In this document: positions 1 through 11,392 of the stretch, in pieces
Layout of the letters: each line of letters opens with the position of its first letter
How positions within the stretch are numbered: position 1 is the stretch's first letter
DNA from: Linnemannia hyalina
Lineage: Eukaryota; Mortierellomycota; Mortierellomycetes; Mortierellales; Mortierellaceae
Direction of reading: 5' to 3'
Assembly: GCA_019671135.1 (NCBI GenBank)
Contig: JAHRHY010000013.1
Location: 1,612,001 to 1,676,000 of the forward strand
Length of the DNA: 64,000 nt
Notes under the pieces: generated by a model
Told to the model about the DNA's origin: nothing
Seen by the model: only the letters and a program-made list of their open reading frames with translations
Database searches by the model: none
Program-made: the position numbers and the translations under genes

Positions 1-1
1 C

Positions 2-1019
2 CCCGGTGAGGTCAACACGGCAGCATTTTGTAGGATCTTGCGGACCTATCTCACTTCAATTGACACCAATGTGGCGACAGATGATGACGCTGAACCGCAA
101 CATCGACGCAACGACCAAGCATCCACCAACAGCATCCTCCCTCCTGGTCTGGAAGCCAAGAATCTGGTCGTGAGCAGAAAATCGCTTTACCAGCCTGTGT
201 TTGCCCATCGACATAAAATGCAGGATCTGTCGACAACGAGGATCACCGTCAGTCCAGGTCAGACGATTGAGGGCAAGTTATGGGCCGAGCAGAAGGACGG
301 GCAAGCGGATGGAGGAACGTCGATTCCGAGTATCAGCGAGATCCTGAACGTGCTGCCATCCCGACAATACCAACAAGTTGCAGACATGGAGCAATCCACG
401 TTCCGATTTTTCCTTGTTCAGGATATCTTGCATGGATTCTATGGGTCTGCAAGAGTGAAAGCCATGGGCTGGGATCTGAAGAAGGCCAAGAAGGCAGAGA
501 TGGACCTCGCCATCGATGCCATCCTCAGGGAGTGCACCACCAAGACGCTATTCTGCTATGGAAATGGGTCCTTCCGTACAGGCATTAACCTCGCATCCCC
601 CCATGAGTCCTTCAAGGCGGTCTTTTGCGCAAAAGGTACGGTTTTTTCTCTATTTCCTGTTAGTTGTATTTGTCCGATACAGAAAGAACAAATACTGATC
701 ATATTCATTTTGTGCATTTTTATGAAAATAGGCTGTTGCTGCTGGGCACATCGTGGTGTTGGTCGATGAATACCTCACTTCAAGCATTTGTCCCACCTGC
801 CTCGAGTCGAATGAGGTATCCCGTCTCGCCAAGCCTACTACGAGGTCATGCGTGTGCCTGACATGCGGAAGGTGGCTCCACCGCGATATTGTTGGAGCAC
901 ACAACATTGCCGCTGCAGGCGAGGTTTGGATGCGGACCTTGACAAGGCCGACGCCTTTGAGTCGCAAGAGCCCAAGTGAACAGTCTGCATGGTCCCCTGA
1001 CCTCCATAATTCGAACTAG
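2..1019 (+). pseudogene. Fanzor (eukaryotic TnpB-like) nuclease, C-terminal part, copy 1, 5' end outside window
   Basis: The open frame starts at base 2 with Pro-Gly-Glu, which aligns with the RuvC-I motif VDPGE of the second copy at 36.8 kb, so the catalytic Asp lies just off the window. Exon one runs to about 635, an intron (GTACGG to ATAG) covers 636-731, and exon two is 732-1019. Exon two holds the rearranged RuvC-II glutamate (VDEYLTS, Glu at 768), a CPTC/CLTC zinc ribbon and RuvC-III HRDIVGAHNIA (Asp at 885). Known Fanzor family members are RNA-guided DNA endonucleases related to IS200/IS605 TnpB. The frame entering the intron is one base off that of exon two, with an extra T near 612-615 compared with copy 2, so this copy is probably dead. 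The intron position is shared with copy 2. Confidence 0.8.
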
Positions 1020-1099
1020 ACTAGTTACCTGCGCCGAAAACGCAGTCACCATTATCCCAGCGTTGACAGCCGAAGGGATAGGAAATTACAGATTATTTT

Positions 1100-1590
1100 G
1101 CCACCCGCTCCCACGCTCTTTTTCTACACCTTCATCACCTCTACCCCGCGCCTCTTCATCGCCTTAGCCATCACTTGATTCCTTTCTTTGTCACTCCCAC
1201 GCCCTTCCTTTTCCACTCTTCCCACATCTCTTTGCTGTGCCACCCTCCCACGTCTTTTTTTATCGTCTTTCCCTTTTTTTTGCCTTGTTTTCTCTCGCCT
1301 CCATTACCTTTGCTACCGCTCCCACGCTCTCTCTTCGACTTTGCTTTCCCTTTGTTTCTCACTCTCACCACTCCCAACTCCTTCCTTTTTGCCATCATTC
1401 CCACGCCCTCATCGTCTTTGCCACCACTCCCACGCCCTTTCTTCGTCCATCGCCTTTCTTCTTTCTTTTCCTTTTAAACCCACACTTTGCATCCTTTTCT
1501 CTTTTTGTTTCTTTCACTCCTTGCCTTCTCTACACCCCAAACCTCTTCCACAACTCTCACTTTCTTCCCTGCACTTTGTTTTCCTTTGAT
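1100..1590. repeat. Pyrimidine-rich tract with recurring CTCCCACG motif
   Basis: About 490 bases are almost entirely C and T on the plus strand. Within them the octamer CTCCCACG, or a one-base variant, recurs near 1108, 1195, 1246, 1318, 1398 and 1427, usually followed by CYCTTT. The tract ends just before the ATG of the first CRN gene at 1604, so it could be its promoter or 5' UTR, as pyrimidine tracts often lie upstream of fungal starts. It could equally be simple low-complexity DNA. Confidence 0.6.
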
Positions 1591-1603
1591 GCTTCGCAAC
1601 ACC

Positions 1604-2457
1604 ATGACCGACAATCGCCTGAGTCAGTTCTGTCTCGTTAATGGAGAAACTACATCCAACGCCTTCTCTATTAAGATACCCTCAAACGACCCTGTCGATG
1701 ACCTCAAGAAGCTCATCAAAGCGGAGAGTCCAACGCCTTCAGTGACATCGATGCAGACCAGCTCACCCACTGGCGCGTCTCCATTCCTGACGAGGACGAC
1801 AACGACCTTCCTGTTCTGCTCGACTCTGTGCCTGAAAAGAAGAAACTCAAGGCAACCACCAGGCTGCTCAAAGTCTTTGACACTGAGCTGCCCGACGACA
1901 CAATTCACATCATCGTCCCTCCTCAAGGTAATGCACACACGCGTTTATTGCTTTTTGTGACTTGCTGTTTGCATCGTCGACTCTTGCCCATGCACTAAAT
2001 TAATTCACCTCTCCAATTGCATGTCATAGTCAATGCACCTGTTCCTTCTCGAGCCTTGACTCCCCTCCCTGGCTATCTCTCGGATGGTTCTCGTCCTAGC
2101 ACCCCTCTCTCTGGTAAGCGCAATTGCTTTATACCCATTATTCTTTGTTTACATCCCGTTGTGTATTCAAGTTTCTCATACCCTGCCTTTTCACATAACT
2201 AGGCGACCTCCATGCTGATATCAAAAGGATCACGGACAAGTTCTTTGCGCCAGGACCAATTGCTGACTTTCTTGGCGCGTTTGTGAGAGGCGAGAAGAAA
2301 CTTCCAGTCACCAAAGGATCTATTCGAGGGTTGCCTAGCGCATGGCGTCGTGGATTCGGAAAGGCTCCAGAGACTTTAAGAGGATTTGTCCTTTATTTAG
2401 ACGTGAAGCTGGATCCCGTCCCTGCTGGAATGAGTAGGTTACAAGGAGTTGCCTGAA
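1604..2457 (+). pseudogene. Crinkler (CRN) effector-like gene 1, N-terminal part only
   Basis: The start MTDNRLSQFCLVNGE resembles the ubiquitin-like header of CRN proteins. Three exons are visible: 1604-1927, 2030-2113 and 2203 to about 2455, with GT-AG introns in phase 1. The header continues through HWRVSIPDEDD and TIHIIVPPQ. The third exon carries the conserved segment KRITDKFFAPGP and GLPSAWRRGFG that precedes the NTPase in this family. The frame breaks near 1722 (one base missing after LIKAE), and the gene stops before any P-loop, so the NTPase and nuclease parts are absent. CRN proteins are secreted or nuclear effectors known from oomycetes and early-diverging fungi. Its continuation is replaced by gene A. 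Confidence 0.75.
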
Positions 2458-3076
2458 GCGACATATCATGTCAGCCAGCGACTATGACACCGATCTTTAC
2501 TTCGCTCGTTGGAATGTGCTGAAATAGCTCAATCATTTCCACGCCCTACGCCTCCACTCCAATCCCAGGGCATCTTGTGTACTGGAAGTCTGATCACAGC
2601 TCTTTCTTTCCGTTGATGAACTAACCATGAGTAACTTTCTTTGACCCAAGATGGATGCAGGAGCCAAGGACCTTGGGATATCGATGGAGCTGCGACCTGT
2701 ACTTATTAACAGGATGTACATGAGGATACGAAACTCGTCCCCCGAATTCCACGCAATATTCATATTAGAGTCATCCTCAGTTTCAACATGTATGTTCATC
2801 TAACTCGGTCTAGGGATCCTAGCTGACTGTTGCCTGCGTGTTTTGCATGCAATGCAGCACCTTGATAATGAAATAGCTACGTATGTATCATTCGGAGATA
2901 CTACAAGAAAGGTCAGGAGCTAATAAGCAAACCCTTGTCCAGGGTGCAGTGTTCTCTGTTAAAGCTAATTTTTGGTTTCACTTCGCTCGATTAATAAATC
3001 AAGTCGTCCACCGAAATATCAACTTTGCTTCTTGCCTTTGCACCAACCTCACTGTTTTTCCTCGTCACTCTCGGAC
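2458..3076 (+). other. Gap between CRN1 and gene A; last 200 bases match the region upstream of gene B
   Basis: No gene is recognised at 2458-2870, although short CRN-like reading frames may remain. From about 2880 to 3076 the sequence can be aligned with 7300-7530 upstream of gene B: both contain TATGTAT, TTCGGAGA, GTCAGGAG and AGCAAA in the same order, followed by a pyrimidine-rich leader and the ATG. The similarity suggests that the genes were duplicated together with their promoters. Confidence 0.5.
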
Positions 3077-6000
3077 ATGAACAACAACGGCCGCGTCCCA
3101 TGCACGGACCCTCACTGCATTAACACATACAGCAAAAGGGCTGACATGCAGCGACACTACCTAGCAAAACACACAGAAACGAGGTTCCCCTGCCGTTTTC
3201 CTGGTTGCGAAAGACACTTCAGCATGGACAACAACCGCGTCAAACATGAGCGAAAGCATCAGCTGTACCACTGCCACGGTATAAAGAACAACCCTTGTAA
3301 CCAGATCATCCAAGGAACACAAAACTGGATAGTTCACCAGAAAATCCATCAACCACATCCTTGCCCGGATCCAGAATGCGACAAAGGCTACACCATGCGG
3401 AAGTCACTCCTTAAACACCTGAGAGATGCCCACACAAGCAACAACCAACTTCGGTCCAGCTCTCAACTTCCATCGATGCCGATCACAACTGTCCCATCAC
3501 CTGAGCCCATTGTCGACCATGAGACGAAGCTGCCAATCCCAAATGGTAAAAAATGGTGGCGTTTTTTTTTTTTTTTTTTTTTTTTTTTTCGGTCAACCTC
3601 AACATCTGACCTCGTCCGTTTAATAGAGTTCAAGGTACCAGTTGTGTACAAGGGAAACAGGGTCCAGGGGATAGAGCCGACAACAAAGTGGTACGAGTTC
3701 ATTTACCAGCCAGGAACGACGCCTCTGGAGAAGGATGTAAGCAGAACAAAGTCAGCTGCGTCGTCTTCAATTCGCTAAATACACTTAATGTAAAGGATAC
3801 CTTAGTCTAACTATATCTGAGTATAATACTGTTGACACAGGACAAGGGACTCACTCCTCATCCCAAGTACTGGCTTGACGGCAGAAAGCTCTCGCGAGGC
3901 GAAAAAGCAGGCTTTGATCTACTCTCCAAATATAACTTTTTTGTGTCATCCACATTCCACGGAAAGAGTTGCGAAGTCTGTCGGTCTGAGTTGGGACATT
4001 GGCATATAGGATTGAAAGAGAGGGAGTCCTGCCTGAACGTCCAATCCTATGGCGACATTTGCCTTCGATGCTACAGTAAACGGAGATATGAAGAGGTATG
4101 TTATGAGGGCAAACCTCGGGCACACTTGGGGCAAAGGATACTGTGCAGTTGCTCACCCATTTGCCTTAATCTGTTATTCCGGGAACTAGTTTGCTATGCA
4201 AGCTAATGCTGGTGTGCAGCCAAAGGATCCTAAGCCACGAGACTGTCTGGACTGTGGCGTGGCTTGCCATAGAGACAACTGCCGCATTATTGTCAGCCAC
4301 CACGATAGCTGGTATCGTGCAATTTGCAGGGAATGTGAGCGGATGAGGAGGGCTTCCAAAGACATTGCACAAAGAGCAGCTGCCTATTTCGAGGTATGGT
4401 GGCGTGGAAGGAAGCTCGTATTCGAGAGCCGTTATCAAGCTGATGGTTTGGTCCTCACAGTTTTTCTGCGCGGTGTATGTGTGGGAGCGCCTCATCTCTC
4501 TGGTCGTGAGGTGGTACATCTTCGATACCAGGCACAAGGCTCCACAGCTACCGATTGGTACGACCATACGTCCTTGTCTGCCGGCAATTGTGATCCCATG
4601 AAGCAGTTCACGACGGACCGTATCACATCTGATAGCCACAAGAAAATACTTCCTTACTCTCACCCTCGCCAATGCACAGTGGCAGCATCCGCATGGAAGA
4701 ATGAGTAAACTGATGTCTTTGTTGCTTATCGCGCCTTTGACCATGCTTTTATCCCAAGCTAACACACTGTCTCTCAACATAGGATTTTCATGGAGTTGAC
4801 TCTTAAGCAGCGGGTTGACTACATGCTTTATTGGTGCGACCCTGAGAAGCGAGAAGAAGGATTCAAGAAGGCGGACGCCATTCTCCTTGAACTCTTTGAA
4901 CGGTTCGACCTGGAAGACGAGATGAAAATCGACTTTACGGAACACGACGAATATCGCTGGCGGGACTTTTGCCATTGCAAACGCAAAAAGAAGGACCGCA
5001 TTGCATGGAATAAATATGAGTGGCGATACTTTTTGCGGACATGCAACAACATCGACCTTTGCTCTGGGCTCTCTATGGTGGATATCGGCCAGACAGGAAA
5101 TATTGATCGACTCTCCAGTGATGGCCAGTATCGACTTGGCGCTTGCATCTACATTCCCCAAGGCCTGAATTTTGCGAAGGAGCTGCTAGACGATTTCAAG
5201 ACATCGAAGTTGCTCCAAGGAAGCGATCTGGAGAACTGCCGCAAAGGCATCAAAATGCTCCGTGACCTGATGATTGAGACTGGGGAAAAAATGAGGCATC
5301 GTCTACCCAAGTAAGTGTTTCCCCCGTCTTCTGTCTGTTTTTTTTAATCCTAAGACGTGTTTACAGGAAAACTATAAAGTCAACGCTGTAACGAATTCTG
5401 TTATCTTTTTGGTTTTGTAGGCTGCTGGAAGAACATGCAGCACTTATTGCAGGTCTCGAGGACAGCGGCAACAAAGAGGTTCAAGTGCTGGAGGAAGCTG
5501 TCGAGGACATTTACGACCAGTACGAGACTGCACCTGAGGGCATGGTATTGACTGACTGCGACACCCAAGGCAAGATCATGGACAGGGACGACACTTTTGA
5601 CGGTGTTGGCAACTCTTACGAGTTCATCTACGATCTGTCTGAAGAGATTAACCCAAGGGAGTACGGGGAGGAGACTGCGGCTTCTCTCTGGGCATTTGTT
5701 TTCGCTGAGAGCGATGAGGATGACTCTTTCTCTGATGTCGACCACGACCAGGCCATTCCTACACTGTCGTTTGCAACTGTGGAGGAGGCGGACCAAAGTG
5801 ACAACAAGCTGTTGCAGCGTCTGTTCGACCGTGGAGAGATAGAGTCCCGTTCGGATACTCCCATGAGCACCCTCACACTGCCTCTCCATTTCGAGACGAA
5901 AAGCGACCTCATCGTCCACCCCAGACATCCTCATGCAGGCCCTTGGAGAGAGAAAGTGGAGTCCACCCTCAAGAGCACTTGGACCATTCCTGATGAGGAC

Positions 6001-6258
6001 TGCAACTCGAGAACATTCAATACAGCTTTGCAGGAACCTGCACATAAAAAGCTCAAGCCCGGACTGAATGACATCAAAGCTTTGCAGGAAAACGAGACTC
6101 CAAACTTGAAGACGACCAAGAAATTGCGGCAGACCACCCACGCAGCAAAAGTTGTCTCGTCAAGCAGCCTGTCTGTTGTCTCCCCCTTGAGGCAATCACT
6201 CATCAGCGATTCTCTGTTCGAGGGCGGTAAGGAGAATCGACCTCCAAGACTGCCTTGA
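3077..6258 (+). CDS. Gene A: four-finger C2H2 protein with HNH-like segments (family of unknown function)
   Basis: Predicted CDS is join(3077..3545, 3627..3736, 3841..4095, 4190..4704, 4783..5310, 5421..6258), 904 residues with no break. The ATG at 3077 follows a C/T-rich leader and begins MNNNGRVPC. Four C2H2 fingers occupy about residues 8-125. Exon 3 has paired cysteines (CEVC and CLRC) and exon 4 has CLDC and CREC, suggesting further zinc knuckles. Two later stretches, FTTDRI (exon 4) and IDRLSS followed by QGLNFAK (exon 5), resemble the DR and N-K half of HNH nucleases; this is inference. The last exon is acidic and low-complexity and ends near a KEN box-like GGKENRPP. Intron 1 contains 28 consecutive T. 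Gene B is a clear paralogue, C a diverged one. DNA binding is likely; nuclease activity is unproven. Confidence 0.8.
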
Positions 6259-6764
6259 TTCTCTTCTCAAACTCGAGTGGATATTGATAATTGCTCTATC
6301 TCCGCAAAGTAGTATCGCGACGACCCAGATATGATAAAATGAAGCAATAAAAGAAACAAAGGCGGTTCAAAAATGATATCATTCATGTAAACCCAATCCG
6401 GGGTCTTGTCAGAGTTTTACTCTGATAACTGGCACATGACCAACGCCACCAACTTCCAGATCTTTCTATCGCCACTGACTACGGGATCCACTGATCACTG
6501 AATGGCTTTCGCTGACTAATCGCCCTCCTGACCAGTCAGCCGATACAGTTCTATAGAAAGACCTAGAAAGAACTATGGGCTCCGCCAAATCCCTTGAATA
6601 CACATAAATAGGTAGTTCATACGTAGTCTAGTTCCTCAGTTATTAACTCACTTTTATTAAACAAGATATCATAATGTAACTATTTCCTCGTTCCCTTCGT
6701 TCCCTCGTCTCCTTCGTCGTTCCTCTCGTCCTCATCGTCCGTCCTCGTCCGCCCTCGACCTTCT
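6259..6764. other. Intergenic between gene A and CRN2
   Basis: No gene is recognised. The stretch holds a small hairpin near 6410 (GTCAGAG, TTTTA, CTCTGAT) and a C/T-rich run with TCCCTCGT-like repeats at 6685-6770 leading into CRN2. Confidence 0.5.
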
Positions 6765-7175
6765 TACAGGTCTACCAAGAGCATGGCATCTTATCCACCA
6801 GAGACTCGCCCCAGTCTACTATTCATGGACCTACCTGATCCATCTACACCTGACTCGCCATCAAGGAATCTTGCGGCTGGCTCCGTTCTCGAACTAGTGA
6901 AGGAAAATAATAGACGCCATATTCCCTCCGAGCTGCGTCGTGGGGCATGGTATGCGTGCGAACGGGCCCCAGTTGGCGACAGCCATTCTTTTATCTCGTT
7001 CTTTTCGACGGTCGACTGATAGAGGTAATCCCTCTTTTGAATCAAGGTATACTACATGATCCAATAACTCTTGGATGTGGATGTCGTGGAGCTTTGACCC
7101 AGGAACATCTTGGCAGGGTGTGCACAGGTGAGATCAACGACAGAGAGCTCACGCTGGATGCTATCCAGTAGTCTC
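6765..7175 (+). pseudogene. Crinkler (CRN) gene 2, short internal fragment
   Basis: The sequence after the acceptor-like TTCTTACAG at about 6769 reads GLPRAWH in one frame. The next frame gives ETRPSLLFMDLPDP and SVLELVKENN. This is the segment that lies between the CRN header and its P-loop, matching FLDFPDPSAP and LDMVKEK in CRN3. It has lost the frame within 150 bases and lacks the NTPase. It begins at the same relative position as CRN3 does after gene B, so the two gene-plus-CRN units look like duplicates. Confidence 0.6.
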
Positions 7176-7530
7176 ATCGAAGCTTAAACAGGTAGCTCCA
7201 TTCGACTGGGTTCGATACTTGCAGTTGCCAGGGAACATCGCTCTACGTATAGCGTACTGTACATGCGTTGGCTGCGATCGAGCAATCCGACAAACGATAC
7301 AATTATGTATCCTTCGGAGACGCAGCAGGAAAACGTCAGGAGTTGGTGAGCAAATCCCTTCTCAGGCTTACCAGTACTACTTGCTGGCATGATAAATGTT
7401 TAGCTGTGTGTGGCGAGCTTAATCATGCCTGTCGATCAATAAATCATACATCCGTCAAAATATCATGTTTTTGTTTCTTGACCTTGCACCGCCCTCACCG
7501 CCACTACTTCTCCCACTTCACTGTCAAAAC

Positions 7531-10500
7531 ATGAGCAACCACGACCGCATTCCATGCGCAGACCCACACTGTACCAACACGTACGACACCAGGCAGGACA
7601 TGCAACGACACTACACAGCAAAACACACTGAAGAGAGGTTCCCCTGCCGTTCTCCTGGCTGCGAAAGGCACTACAGCTCGGACAACCCACGCATTACGCA
7701 TGAACGAAAAACCCACCAGCTATACCACTGCCGCCGCGACACTTGCAACCAGACCATCGAAGGAGCACAGAACTGGAAGCTGCACCAGAAGACACACAGG
7801 CCGCATTTGTGTCAAGAGCCAGGTTGTGACAAGGGCTACACCACTCTAAGGTCACTCCATCAACACCAGCAGGCCATCCATACAAGAAACAGCCAGCCCT
7901 GTTCCAATCCCCTACGTCCGTCAAGGCTGATCCCTGTTGTCCCGCCACCAGAGCCTCTTCTCGACGATGAGACGAAGCGGCCGATTCCATATGGTGAGAA
8001 ATGGTGGCGTTTTTTGAAAAATTATATTAGTAGTACACACTCCAACAGCAACTAATAACCTCGCTCTTTTAATAGAGTACAAGGTTCCTGTTGTGTACAA
8101 GGGAAGCCGGGTCCAGGGGATTGAACCAACGACGAAGTGGTACAAGTTCATCTATAAGCCAGGAATGACACCCATGGAGAGAGATGTAAGAATAACCTGC
8201 AGTGGTCCTGATCTACATGTCCTGATCTACATTGTGTGATGGCATATCATCCTGACGGTATCCGGGTACTACTCTTAAATAGAACGAGGGACGCATCCCC
8301 TATCCCGAGTATTGGATGGATGGTCGCAAGTTCTCCCGAGGTGAAAAACGATGGTTCGATTTGCTCTCCAAGTACGGCTTTTTCGTGTCAACCACCTTCA
8401 CTAGAAAAAAATGCGATGTCTGTCAATCGGAAATGGGGCACTGGTATCAAGGACTACAAGAAGGGAAATCCTACGTGGTCGTCCAATCCTATGCCAACAC
8501 TTGCGACCGCTGCTACCGCAAAAAGAGATACGAAAAGGTAGGCCATACAGATAATTATCCGTGTTTGTGCTTGTGATAAAACATGGCTACTTATCCACCT
8601 CCTTCAATTCTTTAGAGCAGGGACGAGTGGGCTATAAAAGCCAATGCTGGTGTACAGCCGGAGGAACCCAAGTCACGAACCTGTTCGTGCTGTAGCAAGA
8701 ACTGCAGTCAGGACAACGCTCTTGTTCAAAGCCGCCACGGCAGAAGCTGGTATCGCCCACTATGCATAGAGTGTCGGCGAATGGAAAGGGCTTCCTTGAG
8801 CCCTGATCAAAGAGCGGACAGTTACTTTGTGCTCTGGTGGCTAAAAAGAAGCTTCGTGTTCAAGAGCCGTGTTCAAGCTGATGGTTTCGCCCTCACGGTT
8901 TTTCGTCGCGGTGTATGTGTGGGCGTGCCACAGCTCTCTGGTCGTGAAGTGGCACACCTCCGACTCCGGGTACGAGGTTCTACATCCAGTGATTGGTACG
9001 ACCAAGAACCTCTGGTTGCTGGCGATCGCGACCCGATGAAGCGATTCTCCACAGACCGTATCACATCTGGCAGAGACAAGAAGATGCTTCCTTATTCTCA
9101 TCGGCGCCAATGCACAGTGGCAGCATCCGTTTGGAAGAATTCGTAAGTTGATGTTTGTTTTGATTATCATTTTTACGACTACGATCATGTTCCATAGCTG
9201 AACAAGCACCCATCTTTCTTTCAGGATTTTCTTGGATTTGACCCTCGAGCGCCGGGTTGAATACATGCTTCATTGGTGCGATGCTGAGAAGCGGGAAGAA
9301 GGATTCCGAAGAGCAGATGCCGTCCTCCTGGGGCTCTTTGAGGGGTTTAACCCAGACGAGGAGATGAAGAGTGACTTTACGGATCAAGACGAATATCGCT
9401 GGCGGGTGTTTTGCAACAGTAGGCGCGACAAGAAGGAACGCGTTGCTTGGAATAAGTACGAATGGCGATACTTCCTGCGAGCGTGCAAGGGGATCGATCT
9501 TTGCTCTGGGCTCTCTATGAAGAAAATTGGTCAGCTAGGAAACATTGATCGACTGGCAAGTGATGGCGAATACCGACTCGGTGGCTGCATCTACATACCT
9601 CAAGGTCTAAACTTTGGGAAGGAGTTGCTGGCAGACTTCAAGACCTCTAAACTGTTCCAAGGGACTGACCTGGAGAACTGCCGTAAAGGCATCAAGATGC
9701 TCCGTGACCTGATGATCGAGACCGCCGAAAAAATGAAGCATCGTCTACCCGAGTAAGTGCTTTTCTCTATTTCTATACCTATTATTTTTGGGAGGCGACT
9801 ACAGGCAAAATGCAAGGTCAAAGCTGAAAAGACTGGCTTCTCCCTTTTTGATTTTGTAGGCTAACGGAAGAGCATTCCGCACTCATTGCAGGTTTCGAGG
9901 ACAGCGATAATTTGGATGCTCAAATGGTAGAGCAAACTATCGAGGACATGTGTGATCAGTACGAGCCTGCATCTGGTGACATGGCCTTGACTGGTTGCGA
10001 CAACCAGGGCATGACCACCGACATGGACAACACAATCGACTGCGATGACGATTCTGCTGAGCCCAGCTACCCTCTGGCTGCAGAGATGAGCCCATGGGAA
10101 TACGAGGAGGAGTCTGCTGCTTCTTTCTGGGCATTCGCTGAGAGCGATGAGGACGACTCTTTCTCGAATGATGAACTTGACCACGCAGCTCCTATGCTAT
10201 CATTTGGTGCAGAGGAGGATTTGAGCCATAGTGACAGCCGCTTGTTCCAGCGACATATCGACGACGGACCAGCGGTGTCTCCTTTGGCTGTTACCCCCAG
10301 CAACCTAACTCTGCCTGTATCTTCCGAGAAGGAGAGGGACAATTCCTGTATGGGTGAGCCACTTGCTACGCAGTCTCAGCTTTTCTTTGAAAAGGGCTCG
10401 CTCCAAAGAAGGAGCTCTTCGAAGGGAGATGCCCAGGTAAGCAAGTTCAAGTCCTCGTCCTTGGATGTCATAGATGACAATGTCTCTCACTTAAGGCCGT

Positions 10501-11207
10501 TCATTGTCAACCGGAATCTGACCCACATCCACATTTCCTTCCAGGGATGCGTTGACAAAGCGTCCCAAGTCGGATCGTCGAGCATTCCCAGCGACTCCAT
10601 CGTCCATTCCACATCTCTCCATGGACGTTCCCATGATGACGACGTCAAGTCCCCCTTCAAGAATCTTGCTCAGACCCTTCTTGCGCGGAACAGCGGCCCT
10701 TCCTATTTCAATGCACCTTTGCAGGAGCGCACACACGAAAAGTCCGAGTCCCGACTGGATGCGACCAAGGCTCTGCAGAGCAGTGTAATTCCAAAGCTGA
10801 AGGCAGCGAAGGAAGTACAGTGGACTACCTATGCGGCCCCTGTCGCGTTGAAGAGTGGCTCTCCTCTTGTCCTGCCATTGAAGAGGCCGCCAATCAACGA
10901 CATCCTATTCGAGCGTGGTAAGGAGAATCAACCTCCCCGGACTGCCTTGATCACCCAGCCTTCGTCCTCCCGGCCTCACAACACTACATCCTTCGATGGC
11001 TCATCCGAAATGAAGACCCCAAAGCATGGTCGATCGGGACAGGCCAAGGCAAGTGGATTTTCAACCGCTCCTACAGAGGGGAAATATGTCGAGTCTCGCA
11101 GCGAAGCCGCCGCTTCGGATGATGACGATGACTTCATGCCCAGTCGAATGACAACCAAGAACGTCCCCATCGTAAAAAAGGTCTCGGCCAAGAAACAGAA
11201 ACGTTAA
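7531..11207 (+). CDS. Gene B: four-finger C2H2 protein with HNH-like segments, paralogue of A
   Basis: Predicted CDS is join(7531..7993, 8076..8185, 8283..8537, 8616..9142, 9225..9752, 9860..11207), 1076 residues and fully open. All five introns sit at the same positions and phases (1,0,0,2,2) as in gene A, and exons 2, 3 and 5 have identical lengths (110, 255 and 528). Fingers start with IPCADPHCTNTY. The cysteine pairs CDVC and CDRC, CSCC and CREC-like CIEC, and the FTTDRITS and IDRLAS followed by QGLNFGK segments, are all conserved. The final exon is longer than in A (about 448 residues), acidic and Ser-rich. It repeats the ERGKENQPP motif and ends in a basic tail (KKVSAKKQKR) that could be a nuclear localisation signal. 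Function is unknown; a nuclear DNA-binding role is inferred. Confidence 0.8.
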
Positions 11208-11392
11208 TCATGGCCCAAGACTTTCCCCAAAAACATATATTGCTTTCGTTTGCATAGACTTACACTAATCCCTCCTTCAGTGCAATGCAGCATCGCCAGA
11301 ACCCAAAAATCGACTAGTGCTATAAAAGAAAGAGAGAAGGAAGGATGTAGGATATGCTTTTTCAAAAAAAGAACATCTGTTCGTAAATCTGT

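Noticed and set aside
1175..1641. Several long plus-strand frames in the C/T-rich tract
   Set aside because: All three frames are open simply because the tract lacks A and G; the products are Ser/Pro/Phe/Leu repeats.
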